Made by a program: the position numbers and the translations under genes. Under the pieces are notes generated by a model, which was given only the letters and a program-made list of their open reading frames with translations, did no database searches and was not told the origin of the DNA. Shown in pieces: positions 33,360-42,556 of a stretch of 49,422 nt of DNA; positions within the stretch are counted from its first letter, which is position 1, and each line of letters begins with the position of its first letter. This DNA is from a bacterium (lineage in GTDB: Bacteria; Verrucomicrobiota; Verrucomicrobiia; Limisphaerales; RI-55). The stretch is from contig WGOC01000024.1 of the NCBI GenBank assembly GCA_016124235.1, forward strand, positions 1 to 49,422, written 5' to 3'.

Positions 33360-34145
33360 ATGCATCTGCCGCAATCACTCCGGCTCAACCGCGGAAGTTA
33401 TCTGGGAGAAACAATCGATATCACGCGCGTCTTGGCGCAGATCGACCACACCGCATCGCGCCACGGCTGGACCCGCCGGCCGATTCTCGAACATCCCCCG
33501 ACGACCATCTCGGCGTTTCGTCGTGGCCACGGAAATACTCAAAAGCGAATTTACCTCTCGGCCGGTATTCATGGCGACGAACCGGCCGGGCCACTTGCAG
33601 TATTGGAACTTTTGGCGCAGAACACCTGGCCATCGGAAATCGAGTTCTGGCTGATTCCGTGCCTGAATCCTTCAGGTTTCGCCGCCAACACGCGTGCCAA
33701 TTCTGCCGGGCGCGATCTCAATCGCGACTACCGGCAACCCACTTCGCCCGAAGTCCAGGCGCACATTGAACTCCTCGAGTCATTACCTGACTTTGATCTG
33801 ACCATTTGCTTGCACGAAGATTGGGAGGCCAAAGGTTTTTATCTCTACGAACTCGATGCGACCGACAGCTCATCCGCCGCGGAAGCGATCATTGAAGCAG
33901 TCACCACGGTTTGCCCGATCGATCCATCCACAAAGATCGACGGTCGCCGGGCAAGCGACGGCATCATCCGGCCGGAGATCGATCCCGCCACCCGCGCCGA
34001 ATGGCCGGAGGCTTTTTATCTTTTCCAGCACAAAAGCAGATTGAGCTATACGTTGGAGGCGCCTTCGGATTTTGCACTTTCCGTCCGTGTCCAAGCGCTC
34101 GTGGCGGCAGTCCGCGCACTTCTCGACAGCGCGGTACGAGACTAA
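33360..34145 (+). CDS. M14-family zinc carboxypeptidase (murein peptide amidase-like)
   Basis: The 261-aa protein is an M14 metallocarboxypeptidase. It has zinc ligands H71 and E74 in HGDE, the substrate-binding NPSGF...TRAN and GRDLNRDY, third zinc ligand H152 in LHEDW, and catalytic E233 in TLEAPSD. It resembles MpaA-type enzymes that trim muropeptides (gamma-D-Glu-Dap), and the short size supports that over digestive carboxypeptidases. No signal peptide is present, so cytoplasmic recycling is likely. It follows bioB by 84 nt. Confidence 0.82.
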   Translation: MHLPQSLRLNRGSYLGETIDITRVLAQIDHTASRHGWTRRPILEHPPTTISAFRRGHGNTQKRIYLSAGIHGDEPAGPLAVLELLAQNTWPSEIEFWLIPCLNPSGFAANTRANSAGRDLNRDYRQPTSPEVQAHIELLESLPDFDLTICLHEDWEAKGFYLYELDATDSSSAAEAIIEAVTTVCPIDPSTKIDGRRASDGIIRPEIDPATRAEWPEAFYLFQHKSRLSYTLEAPSDFALSVRVQALVAAVRALLDSAVRD

Positions 34146-34233
34146 AATATTACAGGCCGAGTGAGGGACTCGATTGCGCGGTTGCGTTGCGGCTGAATAC
34201 CACCCAATATCCGCGCATCCAAATTTCAGTTCC

Positions 34234-36786
34234 ATGATTAATCATCTCTCTACTCGTGTCCTCCGCCGGCTTGCCCGCCCCAGTCTGGCAGCCGGACTCG
34301 TCTTTGGTTTCGCCGCGACATCGCTGTTTGCGGCCGATCTAACAGTCGGCAACCTCGCGGTCAAAGAAGGCTTCAAAGCTGATTTGATTTACAAAGTGCC
34401 GGAAGACACGCAGGGCTCGTGGGTATCGATGACCGTGGACCCGAAAGGTCGTTTGATTACGTCGGATCAATACGGGGCGCTCTATCGAATCACTCCTCCG
34501 GAGCCCGGCGCACCGGACGACTCAATCAAAGTCGAGGAATTGAACGTCAAGATCGGTCACGCGCAGGGTTTGCTCTACGCCTTCGACAGCCTCTACGTGA
34601 TGGTCAATGACGATCGGCCATACCAACGCGGGCTTTACCGCGTGCGCGATACGAACGGCGATGACCAATTCGACGAGGTGAAGTTGTTGCGCAAGCTGGA
34701 CGGCGGCGGCGAGCACGGTCCGCATGCGATCTTGCTCAGCCCCGATGGGAAATCCATTACGTTAGTCATTGGTGACCAAACGAAGATCACCGACCTGGCC
34801 GGCAGCAAGGTGCCGGAAATCTGGGGCGAAGACCATTTGCTGCCGCGTTTGTGGGACGGCAACGGTTTCATGCGCGGCGTGCTTGGGCCGGGTGGTTCCA
34901 TTTACCGCGCCGATCCCGACGGCAAGAATTGGGAACTGCAGGCCGTCGGTTTCCGTAACGAATATGATGCTGCTTACAATCATCAAGGCGAACTCTTCGC
35001 GTATGACGCGGACATGGAATGGGACATGAACACGCCGTGGTATCGGCCGACCCGCGTCAATCACGTGGTGAGCGGCGCAGAATTTGGCTGGCGTTCCGGT
35101 GCGGGCAAATGGCCGGCTTACTACGCCGACAGCCTTGGCGCCGTCTACGATATCGGACCGGGATCACCGACTGGTGTCACCTTCGGCTATGGCGCAAAAT
35201 TCCCGGCCAAATACCAGGAAGCGCTTTTCATTTGTGATTGGAGTTACGGCAAACTTTACGCCCTGCAACTCGAACCCGACGGCGCCAGCTACAAAGCGAC
35301 CGCCGAGGAATTCATTTCCGGTCAGCCGCTCGCTTTGACTGACATTGTCATTAATCCGAAAGACGGCGCGATGTATTTCACGGTCGGCGGACGCCGTACG
35401 CAGTCCGCACTTTATCGCGTGACCTACACGGGCAACGAATCCACAAAACCGGCCCGGGTCAGCCGCGCCGGTGCACGCGCTCGCCGCACCCGCCACGAGT
35501 TGGAGAAGTTTCACGGGCACCAGGATCCCGATGCTGTGAAGACGGCTTGGAAACAACTCGACAACAAGGACCGCAACATTCGTTACGCCGCGCGGGTGGC
35601 CATCGAATGGCAACCGGTTTCCGAATGGCAGGACCGCGCTTTGTCGGAAACCAACCCCGACCGCGCGATCGAAGGCATCATCGCCCTCGCCCGCGTGACC
35701 GGTCGCGATGAAGAGCATCGGAGCGCTGAGAGTCCGCAGCCCAATCCGGCGCTCCAAGGCCGCATGTTTGATACATTGAACCGCATCGATTGGGCGAAGC
35801 TCGACAACCGCCAACGCCTCGATCTGCTGCGGGCCTACACACTGGCTTTGACCCGTCACGGTCGGCCGGACGCGGTGCGCAGCGAGGCGTTGCGGAAGAA
35901 ATTCGAAGGCCTTTTCCCGGGCGATACGCCCGAGCAGGATATCGAACTCGCGCAATTCCTCGTCTACTTCCAGGCCCCGTCCGCCGCCAAGACCTTGATG
36001 GCGAAACTCGAAGCGGCGGGCTCGATGCAGGAGCAATTGAACTATGCCCGCACCCTTCGCGTATTGCGTGCGGGCTGGACGCCAGCCTTGCGCGAAGAGT
36101 ACTTCCGCTGGTTTCTGAAAGCGGCGGCGTATAAAGGTGGCGCCAGCCTCGCCGGATTCCTGCGCGACATCAAAAAGGATGCCGTCGACACATTGAGCGA
36201 CCAGGAAAAAGTCGCCCTCCAGCCAATCCTCGACGCGAAGCCGGATATCAAGAACCCGATGGAATTGCTCGCAGCGCGTTCGTTTGTCAAAGAATGGACC
36301 ATGAACGACTGGGCGAACGTCTCGGCGAGCGATCTGAAGGGTCGCAACTTCCAGCGTGGCCGTCAGTTGTTTGGCGCCGTGGCCTGTTCCAGCTGCCACC
36401 GTTACAACGGCGACGGAGGCGCGGTGGGTCCCGATCTCTCCGGCGTGGCTGGCCGATTCAGCCCACATGACTTGTTGGAATCAATCATCCAACCAAGCAA
36501 GGAAATCAGCGATCAATATGGCATGGTGGTCGTCTTCAAGAAGAACGGCGACTTTGTCACCGGTCGCGTCGCAAACATGAGCGGCGACAACTTGAACATC
36601 GCCGAAAACATGCTGATGCCCGGTGACTTCACCAACGTAAAGCGCGGCGACGTCGAAAAGATCGAGCGGTCCAAGGTTTCTCCTATGCCGGAAGGATTGC
36701 TCAACAGCTTGAACCACGACGAAGTGCTCGATCTGGTCGCCTTCCTGATGTCCCGCGGCGATCCGAACAACAAGATGTTCAAATAG
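34234..36786 (+). CDS. PVC-type sugar/PQQ-like dehydrogenase fused to cytochrome c
   Basis: The 850-aa secreted protein has a signal peptide cut near LFAADLT, an N-terminal propeller (about 35-410) of the membrane-bound-dehydrogenase/GSDH kind, and a HEAT-like helical middle. The C-terminal class I cytochrome c domain has haem motif CSSCH (C718, C721, H722), an axial-ligand candidate Met near 793 (MLMPGDF), and a DLVAFLMS end. Such fusions are typical of Verrucomicrobia and Planctomycetes and are thought to oxidise periplasmic carbohydrates, though the substrate is unknown. ATG 34234 was chosen by the signal peptide. A terminator follows. Confidence 0.88.
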   Translation: MINHLSTRVLRRLARPSLAAGLVFGFAATSLFAADLTVGNLAVKEGFKADLIYKVPEDTQGSWVSMTVDPKGRLITSDQYGALYRITPPEPGAPDDSIKVEELNVKIGHAQGLLYAFDSLYVMVNDDRPYQRGLYRVRDTNGDDQFDEVKLLRKLDGGGEHGPHAILLSPDGKSITLVIGDQTKITDLAGSKVPEIWGEDHLLPRLWDGNGFMRGVLGPGGSIYRADPDGKNWELQAVGFRNEYDAAYNHQGELFAYDADMEWDMNTPWYRPTRVNHVVSGAEFGWRSGAGKWPAYYADSLGAVYDIGPGSPTGVTFGYGAKFPAKYQEALFICDWSYGKLYALQLEPDGASYKATAEEFISGQPLALTDIVINPKDGAMYFTVGGRRTQSALYRVTYTGNESTKPARVSRAGARARRTRHELEKFHGHQDPDAVKTAWKQLDNKDRNIRYAARVAIEWQPVSEWQDRALSETNPDRAIEGIIALARVTGRDEEHRSAESPQPNPALQGRMFDTLNRIDWAKLDNRQRLDLLRAYTLALTRHGRPDAVRSEALRKKFEGLFPGDTPEQDIELAQFLVYFQAPSAAKTLMAKLEAAGSMQEQLNYARTLRVLRAGWTPALREEYFRWFLKAAAYKGGASLAGFLRDIKKDAVDTLSDQEKVALQPILDAKPDIKNPMELLAARSFVKEWTMNDWANVSASDLKGRNFQRGRQLFGAVACSSCHRYNGDGGAVGPDLSGVAGRFSPHDLLESIIQPSKEISDQYGMVVVFKKNGDFVTGRVANMSGDNLNIAENMLMPGDFTNVKRGDVEKIERSKVSPMPEGLLNSLNHDEVLDLVAFLMSRGDPNNKMFK

Positions 36787-36809
36787 GCTCGAACATAATC
36801 TCCCATAAC

Positions 36810-36857
36810 GGCGGCAGCGCCACCCGCAAGGGTTCGTGCTGCCGCCTTATTTTTTGC
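36810..36857 (+). terminator. Intrinsic terminator after the dehydrogenase/cytochrome gene
   Basis: A perfect 9-bp stem (36810-36818 with 36838-36846) encloses a 19-nt loop and is followed by a T-rich run (TTATTTTTT). It separates the cytochrome fusion from the RND transporter. Confidence 0.85.
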
Positions 36858-36925
36858 AACCTTTTCGGAGTTTGCGTTGTCCTTAACTCGCTGCTTTGCT
36901 CGGCCGTTGCAGCGATCAATCCACG

Positions 36926-39900
36926 ATGACGGAAACAACCGACAAAGTTCCCCAGGATCAGGCGGAGCGCTTCACAGGCGCAATGACTCGTTTCGCCCTG
37001 AACCGGCGGATCACGATGTTGGTCTTGTTTGTCACGATCCTGGTCGTGGGATTCATCGCGACGATTGGCATTCCGTTGGAATTGGTTCCGCGCGGGTTCA
37101 CGAGTCAATCGTTGTTCGTCTACGTCCCCTGGCCGAACGCTCCTGCGCAGGAGGTGCTCGATAAGATCACCCTGCCGCTCGAAGAGGAATTGAGTACTGT
37201 CCGCGGACTCGACCAGGTAAACAGCTTTTCCTTCAGCAGCGGCTCACGCGTGTTCATCCGGTTCAAACAGGGAACGGATATGAAAATCGCGTATCGCGAA
37301 GTGCGTGATCGCTTGGAAAGGGCCAAGGTGCTGTTTCCTGAAGACGTCGAACGAACATTCATTTTCAAAGAAGATTCTTCCGGCGTGCCAGTCGCTGCCA
37401 TCGGCCTCGCGATCGATCCATCTCTGACTGATTATTACAACTTGGTTGAAAAGGAAGTGCTTGATCGGCTCCGGCGAATCGATGGCGTCGCCAAAGTGGA
37501 AGCAAACGGTCTCGAGGAAAAGGCGATCATCATCGAGGTCGACAAACGTCTGGCCGACGCCCACGGCCTGAACATTTATCGGCTCGCCCAAGATCTCGGC
37601 GGAGATAATTTCACCATGGCCAGCGGAACCGTCCGCGACGGTGAGAAGGAAATGTTATTGCGCTCGATCGCCACCTATCACTCGCTCGACGAGATTGAGA
37701 ATCGCCAACTCACTCCCACGACCAAGCTCAAGGACGTTGCCCGCATCAAATACGAGGAAGAGGAAAAACGATACAGCGTGCGCGTAAACAGCCGGCCGGC
37801 CGTGGCGGCGATCGTCTTCAAGGAAGGCGAGGCCAACACGGTCGAAGTATCGCGGAAGATTCGCGACGCACTCGACGAACTGCGCAAGAACCCGCGCCTT
37901 TCGAACATCTACATGGAAGGCCTGTTCAACCAGGGAAAGGTCGTGGAGGAATCAATCAGCAATCTGGTGAACGGTGGCGAGATTGGCGGTCTGCTTGCCG
38001 CGGCAGTACTTTTTATTTTTCTACGCCGGTTCCGGCTCACGGCGATCATCACGTTGAGCATTCCGTTATCGATCGTGATTTCGCTGGTGGTGATGTACTT
38101 CGCCGGCGAAACGCTGAACATCCTGACCATGCTGGGCCTGATGATTTGTGTCGGCATGGTGGTCGACAACTCGGTCGTCGTCGCCGAGAACATCCACCGT
38201 TTTCACAAGGACGGCATGCCTCGCCGGGAAGCGTGTATCCATGGCGCGGCCGAGATCGCGCTGGCCATCACCCTGTCGACGTTGACGACGGTCGTCGTTT
38301 TTCTCCCCGCCGCTCTGGTTGAAGGTCAGGGACAATTCTTTTTGATCCGGCTCGCGTTGCCCATTTGCGTGTCACTCCTTGCATCGTTGGTCGTGGCTTT
38401 GGTGTTTGTGCCATTAGCCGTTTATCTCACGCTGCCATCTTCTGAAAACCATCACGAACCGAACGCGTGGCAGCGCTTTCATCTCAAGCTGAATGATCGC
38501 ATGCGCGCCTTGTATGACCGGACATTTGGCTGGTTGAATTCCGCCTATTGCCGGCTGTTGGCTGTGTCGCTCAAGCGCCGGTTGGATGTCGTCCTCATCA
38601 TGGCGCTACTCTTCGCCGCCACCTGGATGATCGCGTTCAAGAAAATCGATTTTGTCGAAAGCCAGGAAGAGGACCAGACCGGTTTTCAGATCGAAGTGGA
38701 CTCATCCAACGAATACTCATTCGAAGACATGAAGACCTACTACGCGAATTGCGAAAAGGTTCTCGAGTCGAAAAAGAAGGAATACGGATTGCGCGGATAT
38801 TTTGTCTTTTTCCGTAGCCGGTTTGGGCGCGTCGAAGGGTGGTTCGACGAACACCGATCCAACAAGGAATCCGCCAAGCAAATTGCGGAAAAGCTTCTCA
38901 AAGACTTGCCCATGAAGCCTGGCGTCAAACTGCACTACGGCCGCGAAAATCAATCCGAGGACGCAAAAGGCCAGGACGTGTTTGTCATGCGACTCGAGGG
39001 TGAGGATGCTTCTGTCCTTGAAAAGCTGGCGACCGATCTTGAGCCGTCGATTCTCTCGATTCCCGGCGTGCTGGGAATCCGCGCGCAGGACGAAAACAGC
39101 CCGAACGAACTGGGGCTGGTCATCGATCGGGATCGCGCGACAGCGAGCCAGGTGAACCCGGAAGTGATCGCCGGTATGGTTGGTTACGCATTACGCGGAG
39201 CGGCGCTGCCACGCTACCACGACGCCGGACGCGAAATCCCCGTGCGCATTCGTTTCCAAGAATCGAACCGCGAAGGCGTCGAAGATTTGAATAACTTCTG
39301 GGTGCCGACTCAAACCGGCTCGGTGCTACCGCTGGCGTCACTCACTTCAACAAAAGTCCTCAACACGCCGCGCGGCATCTTTCGCAACAACAAGCGCATC
39401 TCGCGCGCAATCACGATTGAACTGAAAAAGGAAGATGCCAAGGCGACGCGGGATCGCCTCGCGGCGTTTCAACGTCAACTGGACTTGCCGGAAGGAGTTT
39501 CGTTCGGCACGTGGCAATTTGCTTCCACCAACGAAGAGCTGCGCAACCTCGCATTTGCCGGGTCGGTTTCCATCATGTTCATCTATTTGCTGATGGGGTT
39601 TCTATTCGAGAGCTTTGTGTTGCCGCTTTCGATCATACTTGCGATCCCGTTGGCCGCCGTTGGCGTTGGCTGGGTGCATTATTTCACCGGCAAGGATATG
39701 GATTTTCTGGGCATCGTTGGCGGGATTCTTTTGGCCGGCGTGGTCGTGAACAACGGGATTGTTTTGATCGACTACATCAACCGGCTGCGCGCCGAGGGAG
39801 TCGAGCGTGGTCGGGCGCTGATCCTGGCGGCTGACCGGCGATTCCGCCCGATCCTGATGACCGCGCTCACCACCATCATCGGCATGGTCCCGCTCACCAT

Positions 39901-40123
39901 GAGTAAGCCCACGAGCATCGGCATCAGCTACAAGAGTTTTGGTCTCACGTTGATCGGAGGCATGTCGACCGCGACGTTGCTGACGCTACTAGTCGTGCCC
40001 ATCTTCTACACGCTCTTCGACGATGCCCGCGTCGCCATGGGGCGTGCCCTCAAACGCGTACTCACTGGTGAGACGTCGGCCGACTCAATGTCGCCAGTAG
40101 ACGGAATCCCTTCGGGCAAATAG
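36926..40123 (+). CDS. RND-family efflux transporter, inner-membrane subunit
   Basis: The 1065-aa protein has the RND two-fold plan: TM1 at about 27-47, a large periplasmic loop, six helices (about 340-550), a second loop, and a final six helices (about 870-1040). The TM4 region carries MICVGMVVDNSVVVAENIHR, the proton-relay aspartates. The second half has GGILLAGVVVNNGIVLIDYINRLR and a PILMTALTTIIGMVPL segment. It is an HAE/AcrB-type pump rather than a CzcA metal pump. No fusion protein or outer-membrane channel gene is in the window. A terminator precedes it. Confidence 0.93.
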   Translation: MTETTDKVPQDQAERFTGAMTRFALNRRITMLVLFVTILVVGFIATIGIPLELVPRGFTSQSLFVYVPWPNAPAQEVLDKITLPLEEELSTVRGLDQVNSFSFSSGSRVFIRFKQGTDMKIAYREVRDRLERAKVLFPEDVERTFIFKEDSSGVPVAAIGLAIDPSLTDYYNLVEKEVLDRLRRIDGVAKVEANGLEEKAIIIEVDKRLADAHGLNIYRLAQDLGGDNFTMASGTVRDGEKEMLLRSIATYHSLDEIENRQLTPTTKLKDVARIKYEEEEKRYSVRVNSRPAVAAIVFKEGEANTVEVSRKIRDALDELRKNPRLSNIYMEGLFNQGKVVEESISNLVNGGEIGGLLAAAVLFIFLRRFRLTAIITLSIPLSIVISLVVMYFAGETLNILTMLGLMICVGMVVDNSVVVAENIHRFHKDGMPRREACIHGAAEIALAITLSTLTTVVVFLPAALVEGQGQFFLIRLALPICVSLLASLVVALVFVPLAVYLTLPSSENHHEPNAWQRFHLKLNDRMRALYDRTFGWLNSAYCRLLAVSLKRRLDVVLIMALLFAATWMIAFKKIDFVESQEEDQTGFQIEVDSSNEYSFEDMKTYYANCEKVLESKKKEYGLRGYFVFFRSRFGRVEGWFDEHRSNKESAKQIAEKLLKDLPMKPGVKLHYGRENQSEDAKGQDVFVMRLEGEDASVLEKLATDLEPSILSIPGVLGIRAQDENSPNELGLVIDRDRATASQVNPEVIAGMVGYALRGAALPRYHDAGREIPVRIRFQESNREGVEDLNNFWVPTQTGSVLPLASLTSTKVLNTPRGIFRNNKRISRAITIELKKEDAKATRDRLAAFQRQLDLPEGVSFGTWQFASTNEELRNLAFAGSVSIMFIYLLMGFLFESFVLPLSIILAIPLAAVGVGWVHYFTGKDMDFLGIVGGILLAGVVVNNGIVLIDYINRLRAEGVERGRALILAADRRFRPILMTALTTIIGMVPLTMSKPTSIGISYKSFGLTLIGGMSTATLLTLLVVPIFYTLFDDARVAMGRALKRVLTGETSADSMSPVDGIPSGK

Positions 40124-40532
40124 CGCGATTGAAGTTCCTTCACCAATCCTCTTGCGATAGCAACTCTGGACAAGAAAAGAGCCACCTGACCCTATTTCTA
40201 CCGCCCTTTGGATCGTAAGTTCAGGAGTACTGGTTCCGCCGATAATAAAATCTCAGTGGTCCAATCTGAAAACGCTTTCCAGTCAAAAACCGTTCTGCGA
40301 CTCTCTCGGTCTAGGTAGGTTTGGTATCGCCATGGAAAGCGACTATGCGTTTCGATCGACGGAAAAGCGGGCGGAAATAAGCATCATGCCAACTCCTTTG
40401 TTTCTTTGTGATTCAGCCGGAAGCTATGGCTTCACGCGTGGTGATGCCGTTGGCCGTTTCCGGCAGTTTTTTTCGCCGAATCATTTGAACATTCCCAAAC
40501 TTGCGCCATTTTTCAGCGTTTGAGTCATAACC
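40124..40532. other. Intergenic region before the hybrid kinase
   Basis: About 410 nt without a convincing gene. A 63-codon frame (40332-40523, +) has no recognisable features and is not called. Around 40170-40200 is a stretch AGCCACCTGACCCTATTTC that resembles, from memory, repeats near IS200/RAYT-type transposase genes, but it has no partner here. The region likely holds the promoter of the kinase gene at 40533. Confidence 0.4.
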
Positions 40533-42512
40533 GTGGGAAACAAACTGGTCATCCTCCATCTTGAAGACGATCTGCTTGAAGCGGAACTCATTCGTGAGTC
40601 GCTAAGATCCGAAGGCATCGAGTGCGAAATCCATCTCGCGAACGATGGCCAGACATTTCAGAACCTGCTCGCGAGCACAAAGCCGGACCTGGTTCTCTCC
40701 GACATGAAGGTTCCCGGTTTCAGTGGGCACGACGCACTGGCCATCGTGCGCGACCGATGCAACGAGCTGCCTTTCATTTTCGTTTCCGGTTCCATGGGCG
40801 AAGAACGCGCGATCGAAACACTGCGCGGTGGCGCAACCGATTACGTACTCAAGGATCGCTTGCAGCGACTGGTCCCAGCAATTCGCCGAGCCATCGAGGA
40901 ATACCGCAGCCGACGCAAGGCAGAAGAGGCGACTCGCGCACTTCAGGAAAGCGAGCAACGGCTGGACCTTGCCCTGCGCGGCGCTGATCTCGGCCTGTGG
41001 GATTGGGATATCACGACCGACAAAGTGGTCTTCAACGAGCGCTGGGCCGCCCTGCTCGGCCATTCCCTTGAAGAACTCGAACCGCGAATCGAGACTTGGA
41101 AATCCCGGATACATCCCGACGACCATGACCGCGTGATTTCGCAAATCGATGCTCACGTGGCGGGCGACACCCAGATCTTTGAAGCAGAATACCGGATGCG
41201 CACGAGCGACGAGAAATGGCGCTGGGTGCTCAATCGTGGTCGAATCGTACAACGCAAATCGAACGGTGATGCCATCCGCATGGCGGGGACCCATCTCGAC
41301 ATAACAGAGCGCAAGGTTGCCGAGCAAACAAACCAACAGCTTGAAGCGCAATTGCAGCAGTCGCAAAAGATGGAAGCGCTCGGCACGCTCGCGGGCGGAA
41401 TCGCCCACGACTTCAACAACATCCTCGGCGCGATCATTGGATTCTCCGAACTCGTCCACGACGATCTGCCGCTCGATTCCAATGGACGGGCGGACATGGA
41501 GGAAGTCTTGAAAGCGGCGAACCGGGCAAAATTGTTGGTCGAACAAATTCTAACTTTCAGCCGGCAGACACCGCAGGATTTGAAGCCCATCCAGCTGCCG
41601 GAGATTCTCCACGGCGCCGTTCAATTCCTGCGTGCCACCATTCCCTCCACGGTGGAGGTGAAACTCGAAATTGAATCCGGCACAACGAAGATCCTGGGTG
41701 ATGCCATTCAGCTGCACCAGGTCATCGTCAATTTGGTCACCAATTCCGTGCAGGCGATGCCAGACTCCGCTGGCACCATCGAAATTTCTTTACGGCCCTT
41801 TCAAGTAAACGAGGAATTCGCGGGCATGATTACCGATCTCGAACCCGGAAATCACTCCCTGCTGACTGTGTCCGATACCGGTTGCGGCATTCCGCTGGAA
41901 GTGCAACACCGAATCTTTGATCCATTCTTTACCACCAAAGGCCCAGGCAAAGGTTCCGGGCTCGGGCTCGCCGTGGTGCATGGTGTCGTGAAGAAACACC
42001 GGGGAGCCATTCGAGTCGTCAGCGAACCCGACAACGGTGCCAAGTTTGAAATTTATCTGCCCGCTGCGCAGCAGGAATCCCGTGGATCGAAAACGCCATC
42101 CGTCGAATCCCACGACGACCGCGGCAATGATTTCGTCATGCTGGTGGACGATGAACCGGCCTTGGTCCGCGTGGGCAAATTGATGCTGGAGCGATTGGGT
42201 TTCCAAGTTGAAGTCTTCACAAACAGCAATGCCGCCTGGGAGGCTTTTGAAGCAGCGCCCGATCACTTTCGACTCATCATCACCGACCAAACCATGCCCA
42301 AAATCACGGGCCTGGAACTCGCCAGTCGAATTCTCAAAAAAAGACCCGACCTGCCGGTGATTCTCACGACGGGTTACCACGCCTCGGCCAACCGCGAAGG
42401 AGTCCGTGCCGCCGGTGTCGCGGATCTTTTGATGAAGCCCTACACCATCGAATCGATGAGTGGCGTTGTGAAATCCGTGTTGGATTCCAGCAGTACCGAA
42501 GTTCAGAGATAG
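40533..42512 (+). CDS. Hybrid histidine kinase: REC-PAS-HisKA-HATPase-REC
   Basis: The 659-aa soluble protein starts (GTG) with a receiver domain (phospho-acceptor D57, K107 region YVLKDRL). A coiled-coil linker and PAS/PAC domain follow (about 140-265: LGLWDWDI, YRMRTSDEKWRWV, HLDITERK), then HisKA with H292 in IAHDFNNILG. The HATPase (NLVTNSVQAM, DTGCGIP, GSGLGLAVV) and a second receiver (D585 in LIITDQTMPK, K in LMKPY) complete it. No transmembrane helix is present, so it senses internal or REC-delivered signals. No response regulator with an output domain is adjacent. Confidence 0.93.
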   Translation: MGNKLVILHLEDDLLEAELIRESLRSEGIECEIHLANDGQTFQNLLASTKPDLVLSDMKVPGFSGHDALAIVRDRCNELPFIFVSGSMGEERAIETLRGGATDYVLKDRLQRLVPAIRRAIEEYRSRRKAEEATRALQESEQRLDLALRGADLGLWDWDITTDKVVFNERWAALLGHSLEELEPRIETWKSRIHPDDHDRVISQIDAHVAGDTQIFEAEYRMRTSDEKWRWVLNRGRIVQRKSNGDAIRMAGTHLDITERKVAEQTNQQLEAQLQQSQKMEALGTLAGGIAHDFNNILGAIIGFSELVHDDLPLDSNGRADMEEVLKAANRAKLLVEQILTFSRQTPQDLKPIQLPEILHGAVQFLRATIPSTVEVKLEIESGTTKILGDAIQLHQVIVNLVTNSVQAMPDSAGTIEISLRPFQVNEEFAGMITDLEPGNHSLLTVSDTGCGIPLEVQHRIFDPFFTTKGPGKGSGLGLAVVHGVVKKHRGAIRVVSEPDNGAKFEIYLPAAQQESRGSKTPSVESHDDRGNDFVMLVDDEPALVRVGKLMLERLGFQVEVFTNSNAAWEAFEAAPDHFRLIITDQTMPKITGLELASRILKKRPDLPVILTTGYHASANREGVRAAGVADLLMKPYTIESMSGVVKSVLDSSSTEVQR

Positions 42513-42556
42513 GTCGACCTCGAAAGCTCCAGATAGCGAGCGAGCCCGGCAGCCGG

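Noticed and set aside
32235..33374. 379-codon minus-strand frame opposite bioB
   Set aside because: bioB on the plus strand has unmistakable radical-SAM motifs; this frame has no homology and is compositionally a shadow.
35164..36468. 434-codon minus-strand frame opposite the cytochrome fusion
   Set aside because: Shadow of the CSSCH-containing gene; no recognisable motif.
40332..40523. 63-codon plus-strand frame in the gap before the hybrid kinase
   Set aside because: No homology, no Shine-Dalgarno, no hydrophobic or domain pattern.
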